From NCBI RefSeq assembly GCF_001741865.1, contig NZ_CP017147.1, forward strand, positions 4,579,001 to 4,643,000: DNA of 64,000 nt. Direction: 5' to 3'. The position numbers and the translations under genes are program-made. Shown here piece by piece: positions 35,171 to 43,587 of the stretch (its first letter is position 1; each line of letters begins with the position of its first letter). Under the pieces are notes generated by a model. That model ran no database searches, had not been told where the DNA came from, and was given only the letters and a program-made list of their open reading frames with translations. The stretch comes from Bosea vaviloviae (GTDB lineage: Bacteria; Pseudomonadota; Alphaproteobacteria; Rhizobiales; Beijerinckiaceae).

Positions 35171-35343
35171 CCGTGCTTCCTCCCGGAAGCCGTGAATCAC
35201 ACCGGGGAGGCGAAGCCAACCACTTAATGGGTCTGAGCCCTAAGCAGATTCCGGAAAAGTGTCCCACAGTTTCCCGACGAGAATCTGCGACGAATCAAAG
35301 ACCTAAGCAGAATATTCGTTGGCGTGCCAAGGAAGGTTCTGCT

Positions 35344-35402
35344 TAGAGCGTTTTCGAGCGAAGTGGACACCGGTTCGCGTGAAGAAAACGCGATAAAACA
35401 AA
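35344..35402. repeat. TAGAGC-type repeat, copy D
   Basis: TAGAGCGTTTTCGAGCGAAG, then GTGGACACCGGTTCGCGTGA, then AGAAAACGCGATAAAACAA. It is the clearest 59-base form of the family; copy E is its near-identical reverse complement and the right half of copy A is a variant. The preceding bases 35243-35343 have partly repeated AAGCAGA/TCTGCTTAG motifs but no gene. Confidence 0.8.
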
Positions 35403-35403
35403 C

Positions 35404-36150
35404 CTAAAGCGCAAGATCCAGGACCCGCCCCTCGAACAGGCGGTCATAGGAGCCCTTGATGTGCATGCGCATCGCATCCCGCGCCGCCTCGGCGTCGCGG
35501 GCGCCGATCGCCGCGAAGATGCGCGCATGCTCGTCCAGCACGCCGGCAAGGCCCCCCGCCGGCCCGAGCAGCGAAAGCCCATGCAGCTTCATGCCGACAT
35601 TGATGTGGTCTTTCAGCGCCTGCATCGACGACAGGAAGAAGTAGTTGTTCGCCGCCTCCGCGATGGCGATGTGGAAGGCGTAGTCGGCATCCTCGCGATG
35701 GCGATGCGCATGGGTGGTGTCGCGCAACAGCTCGAAGGCGCTGCCGATAGCCGCCAGCGCTGCCGGATTATGGCGCTTGGCGGCATAGAAGGCATTGGCC
35801 GGCTCGACCTCGAGCCGGAACTCGTAGCAGCGCTGCACATCCGCGATGGTGCCAACCGGCGCGAAGGCCAGCACCCTGCCCTGCTCCGCCTCGGTCCCGC
35901 GCACGAAGGTGCCCGCGCCCTGGCGGGAAAAGATCAGCCCATCCTCGCGCAGACGGCGCAGCGCCTCGCGCACCACCGGCCGCGACACGCCGTAGATCGC
36001 CGACAGATCGTGCTCGCCGGGCAGCCGCGAATGGCTGGCGTACTCGCCCGAGGCGATGCGGGCGCGCAATTGATGATGCACGCGCTGCACCAATGGCGAG
36101 GGCGGAATGGCGTCCCCGGAACGCACTGGCTTGCCTGAGGTCTGATCCAT
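35404..36150 (-). CDS. FadR-subfamily GntR transcriptional regulator (FCD domain)
   Basis: A 248-residue regulator. The winged HTH reads LVQRVHHQLRARIASGEYAS ... DLSAIYGVSRPVVREALRRL (residues 20-68). The C-terminal FCD all-helical ligand domain (RCYEFRLEVEPANAFYAA, HIAIAEAANNYFF, DEHARIFAAIGARD) has the Asp and His residues that bind a metal and an acidic ligand. FCD members answer to sugar acids and other carboxylates. It is divergent from the HpaI-DUF1537-PdxA2 operon and most likely represses it. Confidence 0.9.
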   Translation of the reverse strand: MDQTSGKPVRSGDAIPPSPLVQRVHHQLRARIASGEYASHSRLPGEHDLSAIYGVSRPVVREALRRLREDGLIFSRQGAGTFVRGTEAEQGRVLAFAPVGTIADVQRCYEFRLEVEPANAFYAAKRHNPAALAAIGSAFELLRDTTHAHRHREDADYAFHIAIAEAANNYFFLSSMQALKDHINVGMKLHGLSLLGPAGGLAGVLDEHARIFAAIGARDAEAARDAMRMHIKGSYDRLFEGRVLDLAL

Positions 36151-36160
36151 AGCCGCATAC

Positions 36161-36242
36161 TTACAACTATTTACAAATCAGTCAATCTCCCGGTCAAAAC
36201 TCCGATAAAGGCTGATATCCGCATACAAATTACAACATGTTG
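36161..36242. promoter_or_regulatory. Divergent control region with TTACAA repeats and a CAACATGTTG palindrome
   Basis: An AT-rich stretch in otherwise GC-rich DNA. TTACAA occurs at 36161, 36171 and 36230, and CAACATGTTG (36233-36242) is a perfect 10-bp dyad. Placed 10-90 bases upstream of the GntR gene and about 140 bases before the aldolase start, these are the best candidates for the GntR operator(s). Confidence 0.4.
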
Positions 36243-36384
36243 ACATATCTGACTGGATGATGTCCAACCGCGTCAAGGCCCGAAGAGGCTGGCTTATGGA
36301 GGCACCCCAAGGACCGCGCGCTACGGCGCGACTATCTGCCTCCATGATCCGCCCCCCCGATGGGTGTCTTTCAGCAGGTGGATG

Positions 36385-37152
36385 ATGGCTGACGTCAGGA
36401 CGAACGGTTTCAAGCGCGATCTCGGCAAGCGGCAGATGCTCGGCATCTTCTCGACGCTGGTCAGCCCCACGCTCACGGAGCTTTTCGCGCAGGTCGGCTT
36501 CGACTGGATCCTGATCGACACCGAGCACAGCCCCAATGAGCCCGGCGATGTCGTCGCCCAGTTGCAGGCGATGTCGGCCTTGCCCGCTGAAGCGATCATC
36601 CGCCCGGCCTGGAACGACATGGTGCTGGTCAAGCGCGTGCTCGATCTCGGCGCCCAGACCCTGCTCTTCCCTTATGTTCAGAATGCCGAGGAAGCAGCCC
36701 GCGCCGTCAGCTACACCCGCTATCCGCCCCATGGCGTGCGCGGCGTCTCCGGCAGTTCGCGCGCGGCGGCCTATGGCCTGATCCCGGACTATTTCGCCAA
36801 GGTGCAGCAGGAGATCTGCGTCATCGTGCAGATCGAGACGATCGAGGCGCTGGCCGATATCGAGAAGATCGCGGCCGTCGACGGCGTCGACGCCGTCTTC
36901 ATCGGCCCCGCCGACCTCGCCGCCTCGATGGGCCATCTCGGCAACACGCAACATCCCGAGGTCCAGGCTGCGATCGATGACGGCTTCCGCCGCCTGAAGG
37001 CCATCGGCAAGCCGGCCGGCTACCTCACCAATAACGAGGCCGAGGCCGTGCGCCGCGTCGCGCAAGGCATCGATTTCGTCGGCATCGCCAACGACACCAC
37101 GATCGTGGTGCGCGGCTCCAAGGCGCTGCTCTCGGCGGTGAGGGCGAGCTGA
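36385..37152 (+). CDS. HpcH/HpaI-family aldolase
   Basis: A 255-residue class II aldolase that cleaves or forms 2-keto-3-deoxy acids, giving pyruvate and an aldehyde. FDWILIDTEHSPNEP (near residue 37) holds the metal and base region, QIETIEALADIEKIAAVDGVD (near 140) the metal-binding Glu, and VFIGPADLAASMG (near 168) the metal-binding Asp. ATG 36385 is preceded by AGCAGG; ATG 36382 and GTG 36364 are alternatives. First gene of the eleven-gene run, one base before the kinase gene. Confidence 0.88.
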   Translation: MADVRTNGFKRDLGKRQMLGIFSTLVSPTLTELFAQVGFDWILIDTEHSPNEPGDVVAQLQAMSALPAEAIIRPAWNDMVLVKRVLDLGAQTLLFPYVQNAEEAARAVSYTRYPPHGVRGVSGSSRAAAYGLIPDYFAKVQQEICVIVQIETIEALADIEKIAAVDGVDAVFIGPADLAASMGHLGNTQHPEVQAAIDDGFRRLKAIGKPAGYLTNNEAEAVRRVAQGIDFVGIANDTTIVVRGSKALLSAVRAS

Positions 37153-37153
37153 G

Positions 37154-38263
37154 ATGGCCCCGCTCCGGCTCCTGGCTGACGACCTGACCGGCGCGCTCGA
37201 CAGCGCGGCCGCGTTCGGTTCGCCCGCCGAGCCGGTCGCGGTCTGCTGGCGTGGCGAGGCCCCCGCAAAGGGCGCCATCGCCATGGACAGCCGCAGCCGC
37301 GAGATCTCGGCGGAGGAAGCCCGCAGCGCCGTCGCCGCGATCGCTCCCGCCTTGTGGGCGCGCGGCTCGGGCCTCGCCTATAAGAAGATCGACAGCCTGC
37401 TGCGTGGACAGGAGGTCGCCGAGATCGCCACGATCCTCGACCTGATCAGCCCGGCCCATTGCATTATCGCCCCGGCCTTCCCGGCGCAGCGCCGGATCAC
37501 GCGCGCCGGGCAGCAATGCGCCTGGACGAATGGCGAATGGCGCCCGATGCCCGCCGATCTCGCCGCCGGGCTTGCAGCGGCGGGACATGCCGTCACGCAA
37601 GCCGTTCCGGGAGATGCCCTGCCCCCGGGCATCAGCCTCTGGGATGCCGAGACCGACGCCGATCTCGACGCCATCATCGCGGCCGCCTCCGGGCTCGATG
37701 ATGTGCTCTGGGTCGGAAGTGCGGGGCTGGCGGCGGCGCTCGCGCGGGCAGCCGGCCTCATCCGTCGGATCGATGACCGCCCGCTCGCAGGCAAGGTTCT
37801 CGGGCTCGTCGGCTCGGACCATCCAGCGATCGGCCAGCAACTCGACCGACTCGGCCCGCTTCACGTGGTTCTGGGTCCTGCGAGCAATGCCGAAATCGCC
37901 CGGCGCCTCTCCGATGACGGCATCGTCGTCGCAAGCGTCGCACTACCGGACGGCACCTCGCGTCGCGACGCCGCCGCGCTGATCGACGCGAGGTTGGCCG
38001 CCCTCCTGCTGGATCTAGACGACCGCCCGGACACGCTCTTCGCCGCCGGCGGCGAAACATTGCGCGGCCTCTGCGAGAGCCTCGGCACTGAGCGCCTCGA
38101 CGTCACCGGCGAAATCATGCCCGGCGTGCCGCGCTCGATCATGCGCGGCGGCCGCTGGGACGGCGTCGCCGTGATCTCGAAATCGGGCGCCTTCGGCGCG
38201 CCGGACCTTCTTCAACAGCTCGCCGCGACCCGGATCGCGGCCTTTGCCGGAGGGGCAGCATGA
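37154..38263 (+). CDS. Four-carbon acid sugar kinase family protein (DUF1537, DtnK/OtnK-like)
   Basis: A 369-residue ATP-dependent kinase. The N-terminal domain opens with LRLLADDLTGALDSAAAFG, the conserved ADDLTGA(x)D motif that binds the acid sugar, and has AYKKIDSLLRG near residue 78. The C-terminal domain carries the ATP site: AAGGETLRGLCE (near 296) and ISKSGAFGAPDLL (near 342). Family members phosphorylate D-threonate, D-erythronate or 3-oxo-tetronates at C4. It is shorter than many members (about 420). It overlaps the PdxA2-like gene by ATGA, the usual pair. Confidence 0.88.
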   Translation: MAPLRLLADDLTGALDSAAAFGSPAEPVAVCWRGEAPAKGAIAMDSRSREISAEEARSAVAAIAPALWARGSGLAYKKIDSLLRGQEVAEIATILDLISPAHCIIAPAFPAQRRITRAGQQCAWTNGEWRPMPADLAAGLAAAGHAVTQAVPGDALPPGISLWDAETDADLDAIIAAASGLDDVLWVGSAGLAAALARAAGLIRRIDDRPLAGKVLGLVGSDHPAIGQQLDRLGPLHVVLGPASNAEIARRLSDDGIVVASVALPDGTSRRDAAALIDARLAALLLDLDDRPDTLFAAGGETLRGLCESLGTERLDVTGEIMPGVPRSIMRGGRWDGVAVISKSGAFGAPDLLQQLAATRIAAFAGGAA

Positions 38264-39300
38264 AACCTCACCTTGCCATCACCATGGGCGATCCCGCCGG
38301 CGTCGGTCCCGAGATCATCGTCAAGGCCTGCCTCGCCCTCAAGGACAGGCTGGCGAGCGGCGATCTGCGCCTGCTCGTCATCGGCAGCAATCCCGCGCTT
38401 GCCGAGGCGCGCCGCCTGCTCGGCGCCGACATCGCCATTCCCGAGGTCTCCGAGACCGAGGCCTGGCCGCATCTCGCCTGCCTGCAGGCGGGGCCGGAGG
38501 GCGAGCCGATCCGTCCGGGCGTGCTCTCTTCCGATGGCGGCCGCTTCGCCTATCTCGCGGTCGAAAAGGGCGTGAAGCTCGCCCAGGCCGGCCGCATCGG
38601 CGGCATCGTGACGGCGCCGCTGAACAAGGAGGCGCTGAACAAGGCCGGCTACAAATTCGCTGGTCATACCGACATGCTGGCGACGCTGACCGGCGCCAAG
38701 GGCTCGGTGATGATGCTCGCCCATGGCGGCATGCGGGTGAGCCATGTCACCACCCATGTCGCGCTCAAGGACGTGCCCGCCAAGCTGACGCCGGAACGGC
38801 TGCGCTATGTGCTCGACCGCACCGACGAGGCGCTTTCCGCGCTCGATCTCGGTCGGCGCAAGATCGCTGTCGCCGCGCTCAACCCCCATGCCGGCGAAGG
38901 CGGATTGTTCGGCCGCGAGGATGACGAGGTCTCCGCGCCGACGATCGCCAAGGCGGTCGCCGATGGCCTCGACGTCGTCGGGCCGGTGCCGGGCGACACG
39001 GTCTTCGTCAAGCTGCGCGCCGGCCAGTACGACGCCGTCGTCGCGATGTATCACGATCAGGGCCACATCCCGGTTAAGTTCCTGGGCTTCAACGTGAATC
39101 CGGAAACCGGCACCTGGGATTCGCTCTCGGGCGTCAACATCACGCTCGGCCTGCCGATCGTGCGGACCTCCGTCGACCATGGCACCGCCTTCGACATTGC
39201 CGGCAAGGGCATCGCCAACGAGCTCAGCCTGATCGAGGCGATCGAATACGCCGAAAAACTGGCGGCGGCGCGCGGCCTCAGCGCCGACCGCGCGGCCTGA
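38260..39300 (+). CDS. PdxA2-like 4-phosphate acid-sugar dehydrogenase
   Basis: A 346-residue NAD-dependent metal-binding dehydrogenase of the PdxA family. AITMGDPAGVGPEIIVKA opens it, TAPLNKEALNKAGYKFAGHTDMLATL (residues about 120-146) holds the substrate and His ligand, and VAMYHDQGHIPVKFLGF (near 262) and TSVDHGTAFDIAGKG (near 303) hold the other metal ligands. Next to a DUF1537 kinase, PdxA2 oxidises and decarboxylates D-threonate- or D-erythronate-4-phosphate to dihydroxyacetone phosphate. That context favours catabolism over vitamin B6 synthesis. Confidence 0.88.
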   Translation: MKPHLAITMGDPAGVGPEIIVKACLALKDRLASGDLRLLVIGSNPALAEARRLLGADIAIPEVSETEAWPHLACLQAGPEGEPIRPGVLSSDGGRFAYLAVEKGVKLAQAGRIGGIVTAPLNKEALNKAGYKFAGHTDMLATLTGAKGSVMMLAHGGMRVSHVTTHVALKDVPAKLTPERLRYVLDRTDEALSALDLGRRKIAVAALNPHAGEGGLFGREDDEVSAPTIAKAVADGLDVVGPVPGDTVFVKLRAGQYDAVVAMYHDQGHIPVKFLGFNVNPETGTWDSLSGVNITLGLPIVRTSVDHGTAFDIAGKGIANELSLIEAIEYAEKLAAARGLSADRAA

Positions 39301-39350
39301 TAGCGCCAACCTGAAAGCGCCAAAAGCCAAAAGCACAAAGGGAGGCGACC

Positions 39351-40511
39351 ATGAACATCCACGCGCCCCGCCAGATCGCCATTGCGAGCCTCGCCACGCC
39401 GATCGCGATCACCCGGCCGAAGATCATCGAGTTCGGCTCCGGCACGGCGTCGCTCGCCGGGCGTTGGGCTACGGCCCAGGGGTTCTCGCGCATCCTGGTC
39501 GTGGCGGATGCCTTCAACGCCGCCCGCGTCGATCTGCTCGGCTTGACCGGTGAGGTCACGATCTTCGGCGAAGTCCGCCCCGAGCCTGACCTTCCCAATC
39601 TCGAAGCGGTGCTTGCGGTTGCCGAGCGGGTGAAGCCTGACCTCGTCATCGGCTTCGGCGGCGGCAGCGCCATGGACCTCGCTAAGCTCGTCGCTGTCCT
39701 GCCGGGCTCCGGCCAGTCCCTCCAGGACGTCGTCGGCCCCGAGAAGGTCGCCGGCAAGCGCTCGGCCCTGATGCAGGTGCCGACCACTGCGGGCACCGGC
39801 AGCGAGGCCGGCACGCGCGCGCTGGTCACCGACCCCAAGACGCAGAACAAGCTCGCCGTGCAGAGCCTGCACATGCTCGCCGACATCGCGGTGATCGACC
39901 CCGATCTGACGCTGACCTTGCCTCCGGCGGTCACCGCTGCGACCGGCGTCGATGCCATGGCCCATTGCGTCGAGGCCTTCACCAGCCTCAAGGCGCATCC
40001 GCTGATCGACATGTATGCACTCGAGGGCGTGCGCCTGGTCGGCCGCTTCCTCGGCCGTGCCATCGCCGACGGTTCCGACATCGAGGCTCGCGCCGGCCTA
40101 TCGCTCGCTTCGCTTTATGGCGGCTACTGCCTGGGCCCGGTCAACACGGCCGCCGGCCACGCCGTCGCCTATCCGCTCGGCACGCGCCACCACATCGCCC
40201 ATGGCGCGGCGAACGCGCTGATCTTCCCGCATACGCTCGCTTTCAACGCGCCGGCCGTGCCGGAAAAGACCGCCGCGATCCTCGCCGCGCTCGGCCTGAA
40301 GGCCTCGGCCCGGCAGGAGGAGGTTTTCGAGGGCGCCCATCGCTACTGCGCCGAACTCGGCTGCGAGATGAAGCTGTCGCGTCTCTCCGTGCCACGCGAC
40401 GATCTGCCGGCGATGGCGAGCGAGGCTCACGCCATTCGCCGCCTGCTCGACAACAACCCGCGCGACATCAGCCGCGACGAGATCCTGACCCTCTACGAAG
40501 CCGCCTACTGA
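39351..40511 (+). CDS. Iron-containing alcohol dehydrogenase
   Basis: A 386-residue group III Fe-ADH. GFGGGSAMDLAKLVAVL (near residue 102) is the NAD-binding glycine motif and PTTAGTGSEAGTRALVTD (near 144) the nicotinamide contact. Metal ligands are Asp in ATGVDAMAHCVEAF (near 200) plus the His, and two further His in AHGAANALIFPHTLAFN (near 282). GGGAGG lies before the ATG. In this operon it may interconvert an aldehyde from the aldolase (such as glycolaldehyde or tartronate semialdehyde-like) and its alcohol; that is inference. The A-rich spacer before it repeats AGCGCCAA/AAAAGC. Confidence 0.87.
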   Translation: MNIHAPRQIAIASLATPIAITRPKIIEFGSGTASLAGRWATAQGFSRILVVADAFNAARVDLLGLTGEVTIFGEVRPEPDLPNLEAVLAVAERVKPDLVIGFGGGSAMDLAKLVAVLPGSGQSLQDVVGPEKVAGKRSALMQVPTTAGTGSEAGTRALVTDPKTQNKLAVQSLHMLADIAVIDPDLTLTLPPAVTAATGVDAMAHCVEAFTSLKAHPLIDMYALEGVRLVGRFLGRAIADGSDIEARAGLSLASLYGGYCLGPVNTAAGHAVAYPLGTRHHIAHGAANALIFPHTLAFNAPAVPEKTAAILAALGLKASARQEEVFEGAHRYCAELGCEMKLSRLSVPRDDLPAMASEAHAIRRLLDNNPRDISRDEILTLYEAAY

Positions 40512-40566
40512 GCGCCGCTAGCAGGAGGGCCAGACGCCCTCGCAGACCAGAAGGAGGTCTTCCGAG

Positions 40567-41778
40567 ATGGGATCCCATCCGACCGACATCGCACCTGCCG
40601 GCCTCTCCGAGCGCAGCGGCATCCTGCATCCGCGCGCGGGCGATGCGCAGCGCATCGAGGCCTATCTGCCCTCGCCTTGCGTCCAGAACCATGCGGCCAA
40701 CATCGCCGTGCTCGGCAATGGCGATCTCGCCATCGTCTGGTTCGGCGGCACGCAGGAAGGCATCCCGGACATCTCGACCTATTTCTCGCGATTGCCCAAG
40801 GGCAGCGATCGCTGGTCGGCCCCCGTCAAGCTCTCCGACGATCCGGCGCGCTCCGAGCAGAACCCGATCCTCTTCACCACGCCCAATGGCGAGCTCTGGC
40901 TGATCTGGACGGCGCAGATCTCCGGTAACCAGGACACGGCGCTGGTGCGCAAGCGCGTCTCACATGATCACGGCCTGACATGGGGACCGATCGAGACCCT
41001 GTTCGAGGCGCCAAAGGGCCATGGCCTGTTCGTGCGCCAGCCCCCCATCGTGCTCGACAATGGCGACTGGGTGATCCCGGTCTTCCATTGCGTCAGCGTG
41101 CCCGGCGCCAAATGGGTCGGCGATCACGACATCAGCGCAGTGCGCGTCTCCTCCGACGCCGGCAAGAGCTGGGTTGAGCATACCGTGCCCGGCTCGACCG
41201 GCTGCGTGCACATGAACGTGCTGAAGACGAAGGACGGGCTCGTCGCGTTCTATCGCAGCCGCTGGGCCGATTTCATCTATGCCAGCCGCTCGACCGACGG
41301 CCGCAACTGGACGGCGCCCGAGCCGACCGCGCTGCCCAACAACAACTCCTCGATCCAGGCGACCGTGCTGGCCGACGGCCGCATCGCGCTCGTCTTCAAC
41401 CACTCCAGCGCGGCCGACGCGACCGACCGGCGCACCGGCCTCTATGACGACATCGAGGACGAGGAAGGCGTCGCACCACAAGCCGAGGCCGCCCCTGCCC
41501 CGGCCGCGCCGCATCGCACCGCCTTCTGGGGCGCGCCGCGCGCGCCGATGACGCTGGCGCTGTCCTCCGATGGCGGCCGGAGCTGGCCGGTGATGCGCGA
41601 CCTCGAAACCGGCGACGGCTTCTGCATGACCAACAACTCCAAGGACCAGCTCAACCGCGAGTTCTCCTACCCGTCGATCACGCAGGCGTCGGACGGGGCG
41701 CTGCACATCGCCTTCACCTATTTCCGCCGCGCCATCAAATACGTCCGCGTTGAGCCCGATTGGGCGGCCCAAACCTGA
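40567..41778 (+). CDS. Sialidase-fold (Asp-box) protein, likely cytoplasmic
   Basis: A 403-residue six-bladed beta-propeller of the BNR_2 sialidase group. Asp boxes are visible as SHDHGLTW (near residue 132), SSDAGKSW (195), a variant STDGRNW (241) and SSDGGRSW (334), plus a YPSITQASDGALHIAFTYF blade near the C-terminus. There is no signal peptide, unlike most exo-sialidases. An acidic Ala/Pro-rich insert (residues about 297-320) interrupts one blade. Being between sugar-acid enzymes and a transporter it probably acts on an imported glycoside or lactone, but true sialidase activity is not supported. The stop lies inside a tandem repeat. Confidence 0.78.
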   Translation: MGSHPTDIAPAGLSERSGILHPRAGDAQRIEAYLPSPCVQNHAANIAVLGNGDLAIVWFGGTQEGIPDISTYFSRLPKGSDRWSAPVKLSDDPARSEQNPILFTTPNGELWLIWTAQISGNQDTALVRKRVSHDHGLTWGPIETLFEAPKGHGLFVRQPPIVLDNGDWVIPVFHCVSVPGAKWVGDHDISAVRVSSDAGKSWVEHTVPGSTGCVHMNVLKTKDGLVAFYRSRWADFIYASRSTDGRNWTAPEPTALPNNNSSIQATVLADGRIALVFNHSSAADATDRRTGLYDDIEDEEGVAPQAEAAPAPAAPHRTAFWGAPRAPMTLALSSDGGRSWPVMRDLETGDGFCMTNNSKDQLNREFSYPSITQASDGALHIAFTYFRRAIKYVRVEPDWAAQT

Positions 41779-41838
41779 ACAAGATCCAGGCCTGAACAAG
41801 ACCCAAGCCTGAACAAGACCAAGAACAGCAAGACCAAG
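41774..41838 (+). repeat. Short tandem repeat in the leader of the ABC transporter genes
   Basis: Four 15-17-base units: three beginning CCTGAACAAGA (41774, 41791, 41808) and a fourth AACAGCAAGACCAAG. The first unit supplies the stop of the preceding gene; the last runs into the GGGAGA ribosome site of the next. Confidence 0.8.
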
Positions 41839-41854
41839 AACAGGGAGACCGCAG

Positions 41855-42664
41855 ATGCCTGCACTCGCTCAAATCCATCCTCTGAATACGGCGTCCTCGC
41901 CACAGCACGACCTGATCCGCATCCGCGGCCTCGACAAGACCTATGCCGGCGGCAGCGTGCATGCGCTGTCGAACATCGACCTCGATATCAAGGACGGCGA
42001 ATTCGTCTGCGTCGTCGGCCCCTCGGGCTGCGGCAAGTCGACCTTGCTGCGCATCCTCGCCGGGCTCGACGACTATGACAGCGGCAATGCGGCGCTGGAC
42101 GGCAAAAGCATCACCGGCCCGTCGCGCGATGTCGGCGTCGTCTTCCAGGCGGCCAACCTCCTGCCCTGGCTCACCGTGCGCGAGAACATCGCCTTGCCCC
42201 TGCGCGTCGGCGGCAAGCAGGTCGGGCAGGCCGAGGACATCGACCGTCTGCTCGACGTCACGGGCCTCAAGGATTTCGGCCACCGCTACCCTTACGAACT
42301 TTCGGGCGGCATGCAGCAGCGTGCCGGCATCTGCCGCGCGCTGGTGCGCTCACCGCGCGTGTTGCTGATGGACGAGCCCTTCGGCGCGCTCGACGCGCTG
42401 ACGCGCGAGCGCATGAACCTCGAATTGCAGCGCATCTGGCAGGCCAGCCGCAAGACCGTGCTGCTGATCACGCATTCGATCTCGGAGGCGATCTTCCTCG
42501 CCGACCGCGTCGTGGTGATGTCGGCAAGGCCCGGCCGCGTCATACGCGAACTCGAAGTGCCGATCCCGCGTCCGCGCAGCAACGACACCATCATCAGCCA
42601 CCCCGCCTATCCGGCGCTGGCCAAGGAAATCCGCGGACTTCTGAACGCGTCGGGAGACGAATGA
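41855..42664 (+). CDS. Taurine/nitrate-type ABC transporter ATP-binding protein (SsuB/TauB-like)
   Basis: A 269-residue ATPase. Walker A GPSGCGKST is near residue 60, VGVVFQAANLLPWLTVRENI near 92 is the family Q-loop, ELSGGMQQRAGICRALVRSP near 148 the signature, and LLMDEPFGALDALTRERMN Walker B. HSISEAIFLADRVVVMSARPGRV is the SsuB/TauB-type C-terminal segment. It overlaps the permease start by four bases. Confidence 0.88.
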   Translation: MPALAQIHPLNTASSPQHDLIRIRGLDKTYAGGSVHALSNIDLDIKDGEFVCVVGPSGCGKSTLLRILAGLDDYDSGNAALDGKSITGPSRDVGVVFQAANLLPWLTVRENIALPLRVGGKQVGQAEDIDRLLDVTGLKDFGHRYPYELSGGMQQRAGICRALVRSPRVLLMDEPFGALDALTRERMNLELQRIWQASRKTVLLITHSISEAIFLADRVVVMSARPGRVIRELEVPIPRPRSNDTIISHPAYPALAKEIRGLLNASGDE

Positions 42665-43536
42665 TGAGCCAAGCACAGACCACCATCATCGCGGATTCCG
42701 TCTCGATCGAACGCGCCCCGCCCAAGCCCGAGGCGGCCGCCGGCAAGAAGCGCGAGCCCAAGGGCGTCAACAGCACGGCGATCACGCTCGTCGGCCTCGC
42801 CGTTCTGTTCGGCGCCTGGGCCCTGTCGGTGAAGTACCTTGAAATCCCGTCCTACATCCTGCCGACGCCGCTTGCGGTGTGGAAGGCCTTGTGGTCGGGC
42901 ATCGCGGTCAGCCCGTCGAGTCCGCTCGGTTACTACCTGCCGCTCTGGGGCACACTCAAGAATGCCGCCATCGGCCTCTTCCTCGGCTCGGCGCTGGGCC
43001 TGACGCTCGGCTCGCTGATGGCAGAGAGCCGGCTGATCGAGAAGCTGATCATGCCCTATGCCTTCGCGCTGCAAAGCCTGCCCAAGGTCGCGATCGCGCC
43101 CCTGATCGTGATCTGGTTCGGCTTCGGCGACGGTTCCAAGATCGCGATCTCGGCGCTGCTCGCCTTCTTCCCGATGCTGATCAACAGCTTCACCGGCCTG
43201 CGCGCCGTCGAGCCCGAACGCATCGACCTGATGCGCTCGCTCTCGGCCTCGCGCTTCGAGACCTATCGCATCGTCAAGCTGCCCAATGCGGCGCCCTTCA
43301 TCTTCGCCGGGCTCGACATGGCGGTGGTCTATGCGCTGCTCGGCACCATCGTCGCAGAGTTCCTCGGCGCGCAGCAGGGCATGGGCGTCGTCATCACCCA
43401 GGCGCAGGCGGTGACCGACGTGGCCGGCGTCTTCGCCGCGCTCGTCATCCTCGGCGCCATGGGAATCACGCTCCACGCCATCGTACGCGGGCTGGAAAAG
43501 AAGATCGTCCACTGGGGCGAGCGCGGCCGCAAGTGA
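42661..43536 (+). CDS. Taurine/nitrate-type ABC transporter permease (SsuC/TauC-like)
   Basis: A 291-residue inner-membrane permease with six helices. ATGs at 42661 and 42664 are both possible. IPSYILPTPLAVWKALW (near residue 63) is the typical opening; FGDGSKIAISALLAFFPMLINSFTGLRAVEPERIDLMRSLSA near 160-205 includes the coupling loop; the final MGITLHAIVRGLEKKIVHW is usual for the family. It pairs with the preceding ATPase and with one or both of the downstream binding proteins. Confidence 0.87.
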   Translation: MMSQAQTTIIADSVSIERAPPKPEAAAGKKREPKGVNSTAITLVGLAVLFGAWALSVKYLEIPSYILPTPLAVWKALWSGIAVSPSSPLGYYLPLWGTLKNAAIGLFLGSALGLTLGSLMAESRLIEKLIMPYAFALQSLPKVAIAPLIVIWFGFGDGSKIAISALLAFFPMLINSFTGLRAVEPERIDLMRSLSASRFETYRIVKLPNAAPFIFAGLDMAVVYALLGTIVAEFLGAQQGMGVVITQAQAVTDVAGVFAALVILGAMGITLHAIVRGLEKKIVHWGERGRK

Positions 43537-43587
43537 TCGAGCAAACCTAGACGACCAAAAGCAATAAGCCATAACGGGAGGAACATC

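Larger units (their letters stand above)
34195..35242. mobile_element. IS5-family (IS427-like) relic with a passenger gene; candidate mobile insertion cassette
   Basis: The left end TAGAGCCCGGACTCATAA (34195-34212) and the reverse complement of the right end, TAGGGCTCAGACCCATTAA (35224-35242), are imperfect terminal inverted repeats. Inside the right end is the transposase N-terminus and inside the left end its C-terminus, both on the minus strand. The interior of the transposase gene is missing and is replaced by a complete histidine-phosphatase gene. Only TA flanks each end, as expected for IS427-type insertion. It lies eight bases after the LacI stop. Confidence 0.6.

Noticed and set aside
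40567..41778. Calling the Asp-box protein a true sialidase (nanH)
   Set aside because: No signal peptide, no sialic-acid genes nearby, and the catalytic arginine triad cannot be confirmed by eye.
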